Shown: positions 9,253-17,952 of the stretch, in pieces | Position numbering within the stretch: the stretch's first letter is position 1 | Layout of the letters: the number at the start of each line of letters is the position of its first letter | Assembly (NCBI RefSeq): GCF_041361465.1 | Contig: NZ_JBGKAC010000001.1 | Span: 2,542,001-2,606,000 of the forward strand | Source: Halobaculum sp. MBLA0143 | GTDB lineage: Archaea; Halobacteriota; Halobacteria; Halobacteriales; Haloferacaceae | Direction of reading: 5' to 3' | DNA length: 64,000 nt | Made by a program: the position numbers and the translations under genes | The notes under the pieces: generated by a model | The model's input: the letters and a program-made list of their open reading frames with translations, nothing else | What the model was told of the DNA's origin: nothing | Database searches by the model: none

Positions 9253-10743
9253 CTACTTTAACATCCTCTTTTTGTTGAATATATATATTTTTCCTTCAGT
9301 GGTGTTATACTTGTTTATCATATCTAGTCTCGAAGTATTGATTTCTCCTCGCCACGGATATCCCCACCCCCCACTCAGACGCACTGTGGTGTTTTTGGGT
9401 AGCTTGGATCCAGAAAGAAGTACATCAAAAGTTGGATGCCCTTGTCTGGTCGCGGTATACTCTTGTCCTATTCTACCATAATATACAGATCTCATTGAGA
9501 TCCCTCTCTTCATTATCTGGTATCCAATTTCGTGCTTATATGGGATCTGCTCGGCTCTGTTCTGATAGTTATGCATCTCCAACCAGACAGAATCGCATCC
9601 ATGCTGTTTTATTGACTCTCCTATCGGAGGGGCTTCCTCAGGTTGAACGGCACTTCCATAGCTTGCAGGGCCAGCCCAGACAACCATGGCATGTGTAGCA
9701 CCAAGTATCAAGAATACAGCGACTACTATTTTTGTGCTTCTTTTTTTATATCTATTAGAGGAAATTAAATTGAAAACTAGCAAGAGAATGGAAAGTGCGA
9801 TGACTATTGTCGCGCGGGCTGCTACTCGAAATGAGTCAACAACCGGTAAGTGATATATTAATGATGATTCACCACTAGCGAGCTGGGTGCCGATAAAGAT
9901 AGATACTAGCACACCAATCCCCCACTTCAGGCGGAAGCTATCGGACGAGGAGATTGCTATCCATAGTCCGAATGCAGCGAGTAAAGGAATAGTAAATCCC
10001 ACACCTGCGTATGCTTCATAATAAATAGCATCAGACACTGGGATGAGATTTCCAACGATTTCTAGACCAGATATGCCACTACTAACCTGCGGGCGTTCAG
10101 CACCTCCAATCACAACGGGTAGTATACTTAGTATAATTTTAGGAAAAGAAATTATAGATGCTTTAGCAGCCCCAATAATAAATGGTTTATTTTTAGTAAT
10201 TAGTATTATAGGAGCTGCCACACACAAAGAATAAAAGCTGTGATATATACCCCCAACAAATAGTACTACAGACATGCATAGTCCAAAGAGAACCCCACTC
10301 ATGTGTGGGTAGTTACGCAGCCTTAGTGGAGTTACTTGATGGATTGCAAGCACAACCCATGGATAAGCGAGCGTTTTCTCGATGTGCCCATCGAACAGAG
10401 CCATGGGAGATGTCCAAATAATAGCGATTGGAAGCGCAAGGTACCATTCAGTCCGCTTTTTAGCGAAATAATAAGATACTACTCCTGGGACAATATAGTG
10501 TATGGAAAGCAAAACTTTTAGATAAGGGGCTATCGGGACATTTGGAATATAAAGTGGCCATATCGGTGGATCGAATCCTTTCCAAAGAGGATTAACAAAT
10601 TGATACTGTCCACCGTACCAAAGATCTGTGTATATCGGGAGGTCCCCGTTAGCGAGTGAGTGGCGAGCATGTATTATCGGATACATATTACTAATTCCGT
10701 CTCCGCCAAATGGCAGACCAGGGTGAAAAAAGTGACCACGCAT
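9253..10743 (-). CDS. Multi-spanning membrane protein (YfhO/GT-C-like), probably frameshifted at its N-terminus
   Basis: At least 496 residues with about ten transmembrane helices and a soluble C-terminal domain. The first readable segment, GHFFHPGLPFGGDGISNMYP, matches the first external loop of GT-C/YfhO-type membrane glycosyltransferase-like proteins, and a helix normally precedes it. That missing helix is present in another frame: ATG 10817 encodes MKTRNELNIKEYIVLLFFLF followed by more hydrophobic residues, ending where this frame begins. A one-base frameshift near 10745 therefore seems likely, making this either a pseudogene or a gene with an error in an A/T run. GC content is very low for this genome, indicating foreign origin. 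The function is not known. Confidence 0.6.
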   Translation of the reverse strand: MRGHFFHPGLPFGGDGISNMYPIIHARHSLANGDLPIYTDLWYGGQYQFVNPLWKGFDPPIWPLYIPNVPIAPYLKVLLSIHYIVPGVVSYYFAKKRTEWYLALPIAIIWTSPMALFDGHIEKTLAYPWVVLAIHQVTPLRLRNYPHMSGVLFGLCMSVVLFVGGIYHSFYSLCVAAPIILITKNKPFIIGAAKASIISFPKIILSILPVVIGGAERPQVSSGISGLEIVGNLIPVSDAIYYEAYAGVGFTIPLLAAFGLWIAISSSDSFRLKWGIGVLVSIFIGTQLASGESSLIYHLPVVDSFRVAARATIVIALSILLLVFNLISSNRYKKRSTKIVVAVFLILGATHAMVVWAGPASYGSAVQPEEAPPIGESIKQHGCDSVWLEMHNYQNRAEQIPYKHEIGYQIMKRGISMRSVYYGRIGQEYTATRQGHPTFDVLLSGSKLPKNTTVRLSGGWGYPWRGEINTSRLDMINKYNTTEGKIYIFNKKRMLK

Positions 10744-10860
10744 AAATATAATAGGAGAAAAAGGAAAAATAACAAAACAATGTACTCTTTTATGTTAAGT
10801 TCGTTTCTGGTTTTCATGTTTCCAATGGTTGGGCGTGCCGAGCATACTCATACGAAGCAT

Positions 10861-10898
10861 TAAGTCTTTTTATTGACTTATATTAGAACTTTTTCTAA
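10861..10898 (-). terminator. Pair of short AT-rich hairpins between two membrane-protein genes
   Basis: Two adjacent hairpins: taagtc/gactta (10861-10866 with 10875-10880, loop of 8) and ttagaa/ttctaa (10883-10888 with 10893-10898, loop of 4). They lie downstream of the stop of the gene at 10938-13448 and are flanked by T-rich stretches on both strands. They could be a transcription terminator for that operon; archaeal terminators mainly need T runs, so this is tentative. Confidence 0.3.
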
Positions 10899-10937
10899 CT
10901 CTATATATAATAAAGTTTGTTTTTTGTATGAGTTTCA

Positions 10938-13448
10938 CTAGCTGCCCCTCGCCTCGCTCGTTGAATAGTCTATATAAATGCTGGAGCACCCGTTTGAGTA
11001 GACGCGGCTCCTGTTCAGGAGTGTCGACTGTATCTCTGTGGTCGGAACCTTACCCTGGAACTTGGTCGAGAGTTCACCCGTTCGCGTGTTGTCACACCGG
11101 AGATACACGTACCCTCGGATGTTCCTGTCGCTCGGGCCGTCGATCCCCAACCCATCTCGTGCGTCGGGGGAATCACACGCCGCGACGATGTGTTCGCCGT
11201 AGTAGTCCGCCCAGATCGGATCGTCGCCCCCGTTCGCGCACACCCACTGTGCGGCGGCGCGTTCCTCGGCTTGGGTCACACTCGTCTCGAACCGCTCTCC
11301 CTCGTCGTTCATCACTTCGCCGTACGGAACACCGAACAGCTGGAAGATCCCGTACGTCCCGGCGACGAGTTGGACGACGAGGAAGACGGCGACGAGAGTG
11401 TTAGCGCTCGGTACTGGGATACCGCCGAACTGGTGCCGAACTCGTTCGACACCACCGACCAGAGCACCGACACCCACGACGAACGCGGGTGCGAGGAACG
11501 CCAGTGTCTGGAAGTACGCCCGGAACGGACCGTAGCCGGTGTACACTCGCGTCACGACGAACGAGACGCCCAAGACGCCGACAGCGGCCAGCGTGTACGG
11601 CACTCTGTCGTCGACCGGCTGCGACCCGAGCGCGCTGCGAGCGACCGCGAGCGCACCGAGAAGCATCGTCCCGATAGTCGAGTAGTAGACGAGTCGCGTC
11701 GCCGTGTCCGCGGCTGCGCGTCCGAGTCCCGGGATCAGTCCCCGAAAGCCGTCGCCGCTACTCGCTGCTGTCCCGTCGAGTCCGAGGCCTGGTGCCTCGT
11801 CCACGACAGACGTACCGGCTCGGTCGTTCGATCCGTCGGTGCCGTCGTTGGACTTGCCACCACCCGTCTCGCCACCGCCCGTCTCGCCACCACCCGTCTC
11901 GCCACCGCCCGTCTCGCCACCACCCGTCTCGCCACCACCCGTCTCGCCACCGCCCGTCTCGCCACCACCCGTCTCGCCACCGCCCGTCTCGCCACCGCCC
12001 GTCTCGCCACCACCCGTCTCGCCACCGCCCGTCTCGCCACCACCCGTCTCGCCACCGCCCGTCTCGCCACTCGGTGTGCCCGGCGGTTGTGAGTCGGTTG
12101 GGGTCGGAGTCGCTCCCGCCTCTGGCTGGAAGTCACTCGCTGAGGCACTCTGGAACCCCTTCCCGAGTTGCTGGATTCCTTCCACGATGTCGAAGAAGAT
12201 CGACGGGGAGACGACAACGTACCACGCGATTGTCACGATACCGATCGCCATCATACTCGTCCGAGCGGGTGTGATACGTCGGAGCTCTGTCACGAGTGAC
12301 TCTCGGTCGCCGAGGAGGAGTTTCCAGACCTCGCCGAACCCGAGAATAGCGAGGAGGATCAGCGCCGAGGTGTAGTGACTCACCACCACGGCGGCGGCGA
12401 AAACGACGAACAGTCCCCACCGCTGTCGGTCGGTGAGTCCGTCGTCGAACAGACAGACGAAGGCAACAAACATGAACACGAACGCGAGGAGGGTCCGAAC
12501 GACTGTCCCGAGGAGCGTGACGTACACGAACTGGAACGGGAGGAAGGCCGCCGCGAGGAAGGCTCGTCGGTCACCCAGCCGGTCCCGGAACAACAGGAAC
12601 ACCGAGAGCGGAATAGACGCCTCGAACACCCGGTACACGAGTTTGTACACGTACTCGTCCAGGCCGGAGACGAGATGCAACGAGGCTGGGATCACAGTGA
12701 TACTGAGCAGCCCGTTGAACCGCTCCCAGAACTGTCCACTGGTGAACCGCACCGGATTCCACCCGCCCTGGTCGACTACCGTTCTGAACAGGTAGTACTC
12801 GAAGCCAAGATCACCGTTCGAACTGAGGAACGGAGAGCGCAGTCCGTGAAGGAGTGCCATCCCGACGCCGATCGCGAAGATCGCGAGCGGGTACGCCCCT
12901 GTCGGAACGTCGTCCGCGACCGCGAAGTAGATCACGTACAATGCGGCGACGGCGAGCGTCGCGTACACGCCGACGCGCTGGCCGGTCGTGTACAGGAGTC
13001 GACTCCCGGCGACCGCGAGGATCGGGACGGCGACGACGCCGTACGCGGTCGCACTCGACAGCGACACGTCCGGGAGCGGCGGCCGTGGGACCCGAGTCGG
13101 CGAAGAGGCGAACAGCGGGCGGATCGCACTCAGCGTCAGTGTCACCCCGGCGAGGAGTGACACGTGGGCGGTCGGTTCGAACACACCGAGGAGTCCGACA
13201 CCGGCGACGACGAGCAGACTCAGTGTGGAGGCGTACAGTAGCGTCCGGCTCGGGGATCGGTTCCGCACACCGACGAGTGCGAGCACGTGGAGCCCAGGGA
13301 CGGTACAGAAGTACGCCAGCCCGACCAGCGGTCTGAGAACCGGTACGTCACCGAGGACGAGCCCGACGACGGGCACGATCAGGACAGCCAGCGCCACTTC
13401 GTCGACCCCGTACGGCCCGAGAACCCGTCTCGAATCGTCGTCCTGCAT
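10938..13448 (-). CDS. Large polytopic membrane protein (DUF2206-like) with internal GGETG repeat
   Basis: 836 residues. An N-terminal four-helix unit ([17 protein letters not shown] and following) is followed by many more helices, a repeat-bearing linker at about residues 460-535, further helices and a C-terminal soluble domain with several Cys residues. It resembles archaeal membrane proteins of glycan clusters (DUF2206 and GT-C-like families), which are thought to act on lipid-linked sugars; activity is not established. The linker holds 14 tandem copies of a Gly-Gly-Glu-Thr-Gly unit and probably spans outside the membrane. The start ATG follows the stop of the gene at 13450 by one base, so they form an operon. 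Family assignment is moderate. Confidence 0.75.
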   Translation of the reverse strand: MQDDDSRRVLGPYGVDEVALAVLIVPVVGLVLGDVPVLRPLVGLAYFCTVPGLHVLALVGVRNRSPSRTLLYASTLSLLVVAGVGLLGVFEPTAHVSLLAGVTLTLSAIRPLFASSPTRVPRPPLPDVSLSSATAYGVVAVPILAVAGSRLLYTTGQRVGVYATLAVAALYVIYFAVADDVPTGAYPLAIFAIGVGMALLHGLRSPFLSSNGDLGFEYYLFRTVVDQGGWNPVRFTSGQFWERFNGLLSITVIPASLHLVSGLDEYVYKLVYRVFEASIPLSVFLLFRDRLGDRRAFLAAAFLPFQFVYVTLLGTVVRTLLAFVFMFVAFVCLFDDGLTDRQRWGLFVVFAAAVVVSHYTSALILLAILGFGEVWKLLLGDRESLVTELRRITPARTSMMAIGIVTIAWYVVVSPSIFFDIVEGIQQLGKGFQSASASDFQPEAGATPTPTDSQPPGTPSGETGGGETGGGETGGGETGGGETGGGETGGGETGGGETGGGETGGGETGGGETGGGETGGGETGGGETGGGKSNDGTDGSNDRAGTSVVDEAPGLGLDGTAASSGDGFRGLIPGLGRAAADTATRLVYYSTIGTMLLGALAVARSALGSQPVDDRVPYTLAAVGVLGVSFVVTRVYTGYGPFRAYFQTLAFLAPAFVVGVGALVGGVERVRHQFGGIPVPSANTLVAVFLVVQLVAGTYGIFQLFGVPYGEVMNDEGERFETSVTQAEERAAAQWVCANGGDDPIWADYYGEHIVAACDSPDARDGLGIDGPSDRNIRGYVYLRCDNTRTGELSTKFQGKVPTTEIQSTLLNRSRVYSNGCSSIYIDYSTSEARGS
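11860..12069 (-). repeat. Fourteen tandem copies of a 15-bp coding repeat
   Basis: On the + strand the unit is ccRcccgtctcgcca, repeated 14 times without interruption. The only variable base is R, which changes a Gly codon synonymously (order a g a g a a g a g g a g a g). The repeat encodes a five-residue Gly-Gly-Glu-Thr-Gly unit in the host membrane protein. Because the length is a multiple of three, copy-number change keeps the frame. Confidence 0.97.
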
Positions 13449-13449
13449 C

Positions 13450-13911
13450 TCAGTTCACCCAGAAGTGAACGGTCACACGTGGACTCGTCGGCGGTTCGAC
13501 GACGATCACGTACCGCGTCGTCTCGTCGGGGGCTGGCGGAGCGAGAGTGAACTCGACGATCCGGTCGTCCCCAGCCGTGACGGACGTGTTCTGTCGTGCG
13601 ACCCGACGTGTCGACGCGATCAACGGCTCCGATCCCGATGTCTCGACAGTCTGGGCCAGTGCCGAGACGTCGTACGCCGTCTCGGTACCACGCTCGTTCG
13701 ACACCCGGACACGTACCGTGGTCCGGTCGCCAGCCGAGAGCGACTGGTTGTACTGGGTCGGATCGTCTACGAGTGCTACCTCGGTGAACTGACCGGTCCC
13801 AGAAGAGGTGGTAGCTGCGTAGCCAGCTGTCACCGTCGTCGTGATCAGTACCGATACTAGTACGATCACCTGAATTCCCCGCCACAGTTCCCCGCTGACT
13901 GACCCTTTCAC
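13450..13911 (-). CDS. Membrane-anchored DUF1616-like extracytoplasmic protein
   Basis: About 153 residues from GTG 13911 (a longer reading from ATG 13974 adds an Arg-rich, non-conserved-looking stretch). After MKGSVSGELWRG there is a single hydrophobic segment (IQVIVLVSVLITTTVTAGYA), then an extracytoplasmic beta-rich domain with phrases such as SLSAGDRTTVRVRVSNERGT that resemble the C-terminal domain of DUF1616 proteins. It stops one base before the start of the large membrane protein, which carries the N-terminal membrane unit of the same family type, so the two may be split parts of one functional complex. That partnership is an inference. Confidence 0.6.
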   Translation of the reverse strand: MKGSVSGELWRGIQVIVLVSVLITTTVTAGYAATTSSGTGQFTEVALVDDPTQYNQSLSAGDRTTVRVRVSNERGTETAYDVSALAQTVETSGSEPLIASTRRVARQNTSVTAGDDRIVEFTLAPPAPDETTRYVIVVEPPTSPRVTVHFWVN

Positions 13912-14062
13912 TACCGTTAATCGAAGAACAAACCCGAAAAGTAAGTTGCGGTCTCGAACCCGAGCCGTCGGCACCCGCTACACCGGAACGAAACGTCTGA
14001 ACCGAGTGTAGCGGACAAGAGAAAGTACAGGTTTAATTCCGGGTCGTGACAAGGAGGTCACG

Positions 14063-16597
14063 ATGACCGACCTCCGCGAACGAACTGCAGACCTCCTCGC
14101 GGACCACCCAGACGCCGAGGAGGCGCTCCGGCGACTCGTCGAACGCGACGCGGCGGGCCCGTGGTCGTTCGAGGACGTGGCGGTCGACTCGGGGACGTTC
14201 GGTGAGATCGTCGCTGCGGGGGTAGTCGAGGAGACCGACGAGGGGTACGAGTTGGTCGATCGGGCCGCCGTCCGAGCCGTGTTGGACGGCGAGGACGCTT
14301 TGCAGACGACGAGCGGGTCGGACCTGCAGACCCGCCTGCAACGACTCGTGCCGACCGTGAGCGGAGAGCAGATCGCCGTCGTGCTCGGCGCACTCGTGTT
14401 CGTCGCGCTCGTCCGTGTCGGACCGTTGTTCGGGTCCGTCTTCCGAGACGGGGCCGTCGTGTTGCCCGGGAACGACCCGTACTACTACCGGTACTGGGTG
14501 ACGACCCTGATCGAGCGTGGCGGGAGTCCACTCGATCCGGCCGTCTTGGCGTCACTCCCGGGAGACGTACCGACACGGGACACGCTGACCACCGTCGGCC
14601 TGTGGCTCGTCGCTGCGCCGTTCGGCGCCGGAGCGGCTCCGGCGGTCGTCGCGTGGTACCCACCGATCGCGGGGGTCGTCAGTGCCGCCCTGGTGTACGC
14701 CACCGTGGTGCGACTCACCGGCGACCGGCGAGCGGGCGTGGGAGCGATCGGTCTACTCGCCGTCGTCCCGGCACACGCCTTCCGGACCGCGATCGGGTTC
14801 GGCGACCACCACGCGCTCGACTACGTCTGGGTGGCCGCGATGGCGTACCTGACGGTCCGACTGGCGACGGGCGAGGACGGCGGCACCTCGCTGCGCCGGT
14901 GGGGACTCGGTGGCGCACTGGGACTGTGTGTCGCCGGACAGAGCCTGTCGTGGCGTGGTGCACCGCTCGATCTGGCACCGCTCGCGGCGGTCGTGCTCGT
15001 ACTCGTCACACTCGACGTCGCGGCGGACCGTGATCCACTCCGCGAACGGGCGCCGACCGTGGTCGGGCTGGGTCTCGCCGGCGGGCTGACGGCCGGTGTC
15101 CACGCCACGCTGGGGTGGATGTCGGTGTACGTCGCCGCCGCGCCCGGCCTCCTGGCCGCGGGGACGGTAGTCGTCGTCGCCGTCGGCGCCCTCGCACACC
15201 GTCTGGAGCTCCCGGCAGTGTGGGTACTGAGCGGCGAGGTCGCGGTCGGGATCGGGAGTGTCGCGGTCGCCTGGGTCACGCTCCCGTTCGTCCGTGCCGG
15301 CGGCGAGGCGTTCCTCCGGTACATGCAGCTGACGACCGGCGGTACCATCGCGGAGACGAAGTCGTTGGTCGCGTCGGCCAACGGGAGCGTGATCGGACCG
15401 ATACTGTTCCTCGGGGTCGCGCTCGTGTTGGCACTCCCGATACTCGTCGTCGAGACCGCCCGCGTCGTCCGTGCCGCGGACCGGCGCACCGTCGGACCGG
15501 TCGTGTTCGGCTGGTACTTCCTCCTGTTGTCGTTGGTACAGGTACGGTTCGCCGGGCAACTCGGGTTGTTCGTCGCCCTGTTCGGTGGGATCGGGTTCCT
15601 CCGGCTGGCACAGTGGATCGGAATCGCGGGGTCGGCAGACGACGCCGAACGGACGACGAGGCCCGCCGCCGACGGTGGCGTGAGACCGATCCGCCGCCCC
15701 GACCGACGGACCCTCGGATCGCTGGTCGTGTTGGTCCTCCTCGTGTGCAGCGTCGGGGCAGTACAGTCGTCGGTGAAGATGGCACAGATCGACACGAGCG
15801 ACGCGGCGTTCGAGACTGCACGAACGATCGCGGACGACGCCGAGCGCCGCGGTCTGACCTACCCCGAGAACTACGTGTGGGTGACCTGGGGGGACAGTCG
15901 GATGTTCAACACGTTCGTCAACGGACGAGCGAGTTCGGTAGAGTTCGCACACGCGAACGACGAGTTCCTCAGGTCCCCCCGCCCGCGCGACTGGTACCCA
16001 CGGATGGACGAGCGTGTCGGCTACGTCGTCGTGGAGGCGGCCGGTACCGTCGACCCGTCCGACCGATCCACGTACGCGCGCCTCTACGGGCGCCACGGGA
16101 GCCGTAGTGCCGACGTCGAGGGGTTGGGTCGGTTCAGGTTGCTCGACGTCTCGAAGGGAGACCGGTTCAAGACGTTCGTCTACGTTCCCGGAGCGGTCGT
16201 CACCGGGACGGCGAACCAGACCGGACGGATCACCGTCGAGACCGACACCACCGTCGACGGCCAGTCGTTCGTGTACAGACGAACGGCCGAAGTGGGTGAA
16301 GACGGACGGTTCGAGGTCCGAGTCGCGTATCCGGGGGAGTACCGTGTCGGTGACCGGACAGTGACGGTGACACCGGCAGACGTCGAGGAGGGTCGAGAGG
16401 TGCTGGTCGACGAGACGGAGGTGAACTCCCTCGAACCGAGTCGACAGCGGCGGCCGAGCGTGGAGACGGTCACCCGGCCGTCGACACACGACTCGGTCCG
16501 CGACGACATCGCGAGGACCTTCACCCGAGGAACTGGCACGTGGCGCACGGTCGAGAGCGGCTCCCGGACGGACGACCGACTGGAGGGAGGTCGATGA
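14063..16597 (+). CDS. STT3/AglB-family oligosaccharyltransferase paralogue
   Basis: 844 residues. Residues 1-75 form a soluble winged-helix-like segment; about 13 membrane helices follow, then a soluble C-terminal part. STT3 features are NDPYYYRYW near residue 140 (the first acidic metal-binding motif), GFGDHHALDYVW near 240 (second), and an external loop with TTGGTIAETKSL. The hallmark WWDYG is absent; the matching place reads YVWVTWGDSRMFNTFVNG near residue 615. AglB transfers lipid-linked glycans to Asn of surface proteins; this paralogue type lacks the canonical motif, so its acceptor is uncertain. A strong Shine-Dalgarno ggaggt lies at 14053-14058. Its TGA overlaps the next gene's ATG. 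Confidence 0.85.
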   Translation: MTDLRERTADLLADHPDAEEALRRLVERDAAGPWSFEDVAVDSGTFGEIVAAGVVEETDEGYELVDRAAVRAVLDGEDALQTTSGSDLQTRLQRLVPTVSGEQIAVVLGALVFVALVRVGPLFGSVFRDGAVVLPGNDPYYYRYWVTTLIERGGSPLDPAVLASLPGDVPTRDTLTTVGLWLVAAPFGAGAAPAVVAWYPPIAGVVSAALVYATVVRLTGDRRAGVGAIGLLAVVPAHAFRTAIGFGDHHALDYVWVAAMAYLTVRLATGEDGGTSLRRWGLGGALGLCVAGQSLSWRGAPLDLAPLAAVVLVLVTLDVAADRDPLRERAPTVVGLGLAGGLTAGVHATLGWMSVYVAAAPGLLAAGTVVVVAVGALAHRLELPAVWVLSGEVAVGIGSVAVAWVTLPFVRAGGEAFLRYMQLTTGGTIAETKSLVASANGSVIGPILFLGVALVLALPILVVETARVVRAADRRTVGPVVFGWYFLLLSLVQVRFAGQLGLFVALFGGIGFLRLAQWIGIAGSADDAERTTRPAADGGVRPIRRPDRRTLGSLVVLVLLVCSVGAVQSSVKMAQIDTSDAAFETARTIADDAERRGLTYPENYVWVTWGDSRMFNTFVNGRASSVEFAHANDEFLRSPRPRDWYPRMDERVGYVVVEAAGTVDPSDRSTYARLYGRHGSRSADVEGLGRFRLLDVSKGDRFKTFVYVPGAVVTGTANQTGRITVETDTTVDGQSFVYRRTAEVGEDGRFEVRVAYPGEYRVGDRTVTVTPADVEEGREVLVDETEVNSLEPSRQRRPSVETVTRPSTHDSVRDDIARTFTRGTGTWRTVESGSRTDDRLEGGR

Positions 16598-17784
16598 CTC
16601 CCGAGGAGACGACTCGGCGACGAACCTCGCAGACCGGAGCCGAGACACGAGGCACAGCCGAGACGTTGGACGTCGACCTCGCCTTCCAGACGACCATCGA
16701 CTACGGTGGCCTCGGGCGGTACAGCGTCGCCCTCCTGTCGGAGTTGGCCGATCGGTGTCGGAGTATCACGGTGTATCCGACGCACCTGTCCGTCCCCGAC
16801 CCGGCCGGACACGAGTGGTGGGACCGTGTTCCTGAGTCGGTAGAGTTGGCTGACAGACGTGGGCTCGTCGCCAGCTACCTCCGGGACGCACGCGCCTTCC
16901 GTGACCACGACGTCGTCCACGTCAACTACGCGAGCCTCGGCCTCCCGGCGTTGTACAGGTCGCTGGCCGGTGACACACCGTTCGTGTACACGCTCCACCA
17001 CTACGACGACCCCGAGGAGATCGCCGAGTCGACGTCGCTGAGACTCAAGTACGCCCTCGACCTCGGGGTCTGCCTGCCGGCGATGGGTCGCAGCGGCCGG
17101 CTCGTGACCGTCTCGGAGCACAACCGTCGGGAGGTACGCGAGTCACTCGGACTGTCACCAGACGTCGTTCCGCACGGTATCGATCCGGCCCCGTACCGTC
17201 GTGTCGACGCCGACGGCGTCCGTGCGGAGTACGGACTCGCCGAGGAGAGTCGGCTGCTGCTGTTCGTCGGGAAGTTCCACGGGTACAAAGACGCGACGAC
17301 CGTCGTAGAGACGTTCGACCGGCTCCGGTCCGAGGGCCGTGACGTCGAACTCGTCATGCTGTCTGGCGGGGGAAAACGCGACGAAGCGGTCCGGCGACGA
17401 CTCGCCGACTCCCCGTGGCGTGACCACACCAGACTCGTGACGGAGGTGACCGACCGGCGGTTGTACAGGTTCTACGACGCCGCCGACGTGTTCACGCTCC
17501 CCTCTCGCAACGAGGCGTTCGGACTCGTGTTCCTCGAAGCGATGGCGTCCGGGACACCCGTCGTCGCCGTCAACGCCGGTGCTGCCCCGGAGGTGGTAGG
17601 TGACGCCGGACGGCTGGTCCCGCCGGGCGACACAGAGGCGTTCGTCGGAGGAGTCAGAGACGTACTGGACGACGACGACATGGCAGCAGAGATGTGTCGG
17701 CGAGGACGAGAGCGTGTCGAACGGTTCAGTTGGCGACGGGCGGCAGAGGCGTACGTCGAGATCTACAGAGAGGTACTACGGTGA
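16594..17784 (+). CDS. GT4 family glycosyltransferase
   Basis: 396 residues with the GT-B fold of glycosyltransferase family 4. The N-terminal half has DYGGLGRYSVALLSELA and VVHVNYASLGLPALY; the C-terminal half has LLFVGKFHGYKD, the nucleotide-binding start, and SRNEAFGLVFLEAMASGTPV, with the family's E-x7-E pair that holds the sugar-nucleotide donor. The enzyme is cytoplasmic or peripheral at the membrane and would extend lipid-linked glycans. The start overlaps the upstream stop as ATGA, which implies coupled translation with the STT3 paralogue. Donor and acceptor sugars are unknown. Confidence 0.92.
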   Translation: MTPEETTRRRTSQTGAETRGTAETLDVDLAFQTTIDYGGLGRYSVALLSELADRCRSITVYPTHLSVPDPAGHEWWDRVPESVELADRRGLVASYLRDARAFRDHDVVHVNYASLGLPALYRSLAGDTPFVYTLHHYDDPEEIAESTSLRLKYALDLGVCLPAMGRSGRLVTVSEHNRREVRESLGLSPDVVPHGIDPAPYRRVDADGVRAEYGLAEESRLLLFVGKFHGYKDATTVVETFDRLRSEGRDVELVMLSGGGKRDEAVRRRLADSPWRDHTRLVTEVTDRRLYRFYDAADVFTLPSRNEAFGLVFLEAMASGTPVVAVNAGAAPEVVGDAGRLVPPGDTEAFVGGVRDVLDDDDMAAEMCRRGRERVERFSWRRAAEAYVEIYREVLR

Positions 17785-17952
17785 CGCGTCGTCCACGTCG
17801 TGGGTCCGGGCGCCAGAGGGACTCCCGAGGTGCTCGTCGGACACGCCGAGTGACTCCGGGTTCACCCGTCGTTCGGGCTGGCGGTCAACCGCGGTGTCAC
17901 CCGACGACGGCCACCACGGGAGTCGCCGGCAACCGTGGACGGAGGGGGACTC

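Noticed and set aside
11860-12069. Regular repeat array that might be a CRISPR
   Set aside because: Units are only 15 bp, directly adjacent, without unique spacers, in frame within a coding sequence, and no cas genes are near.
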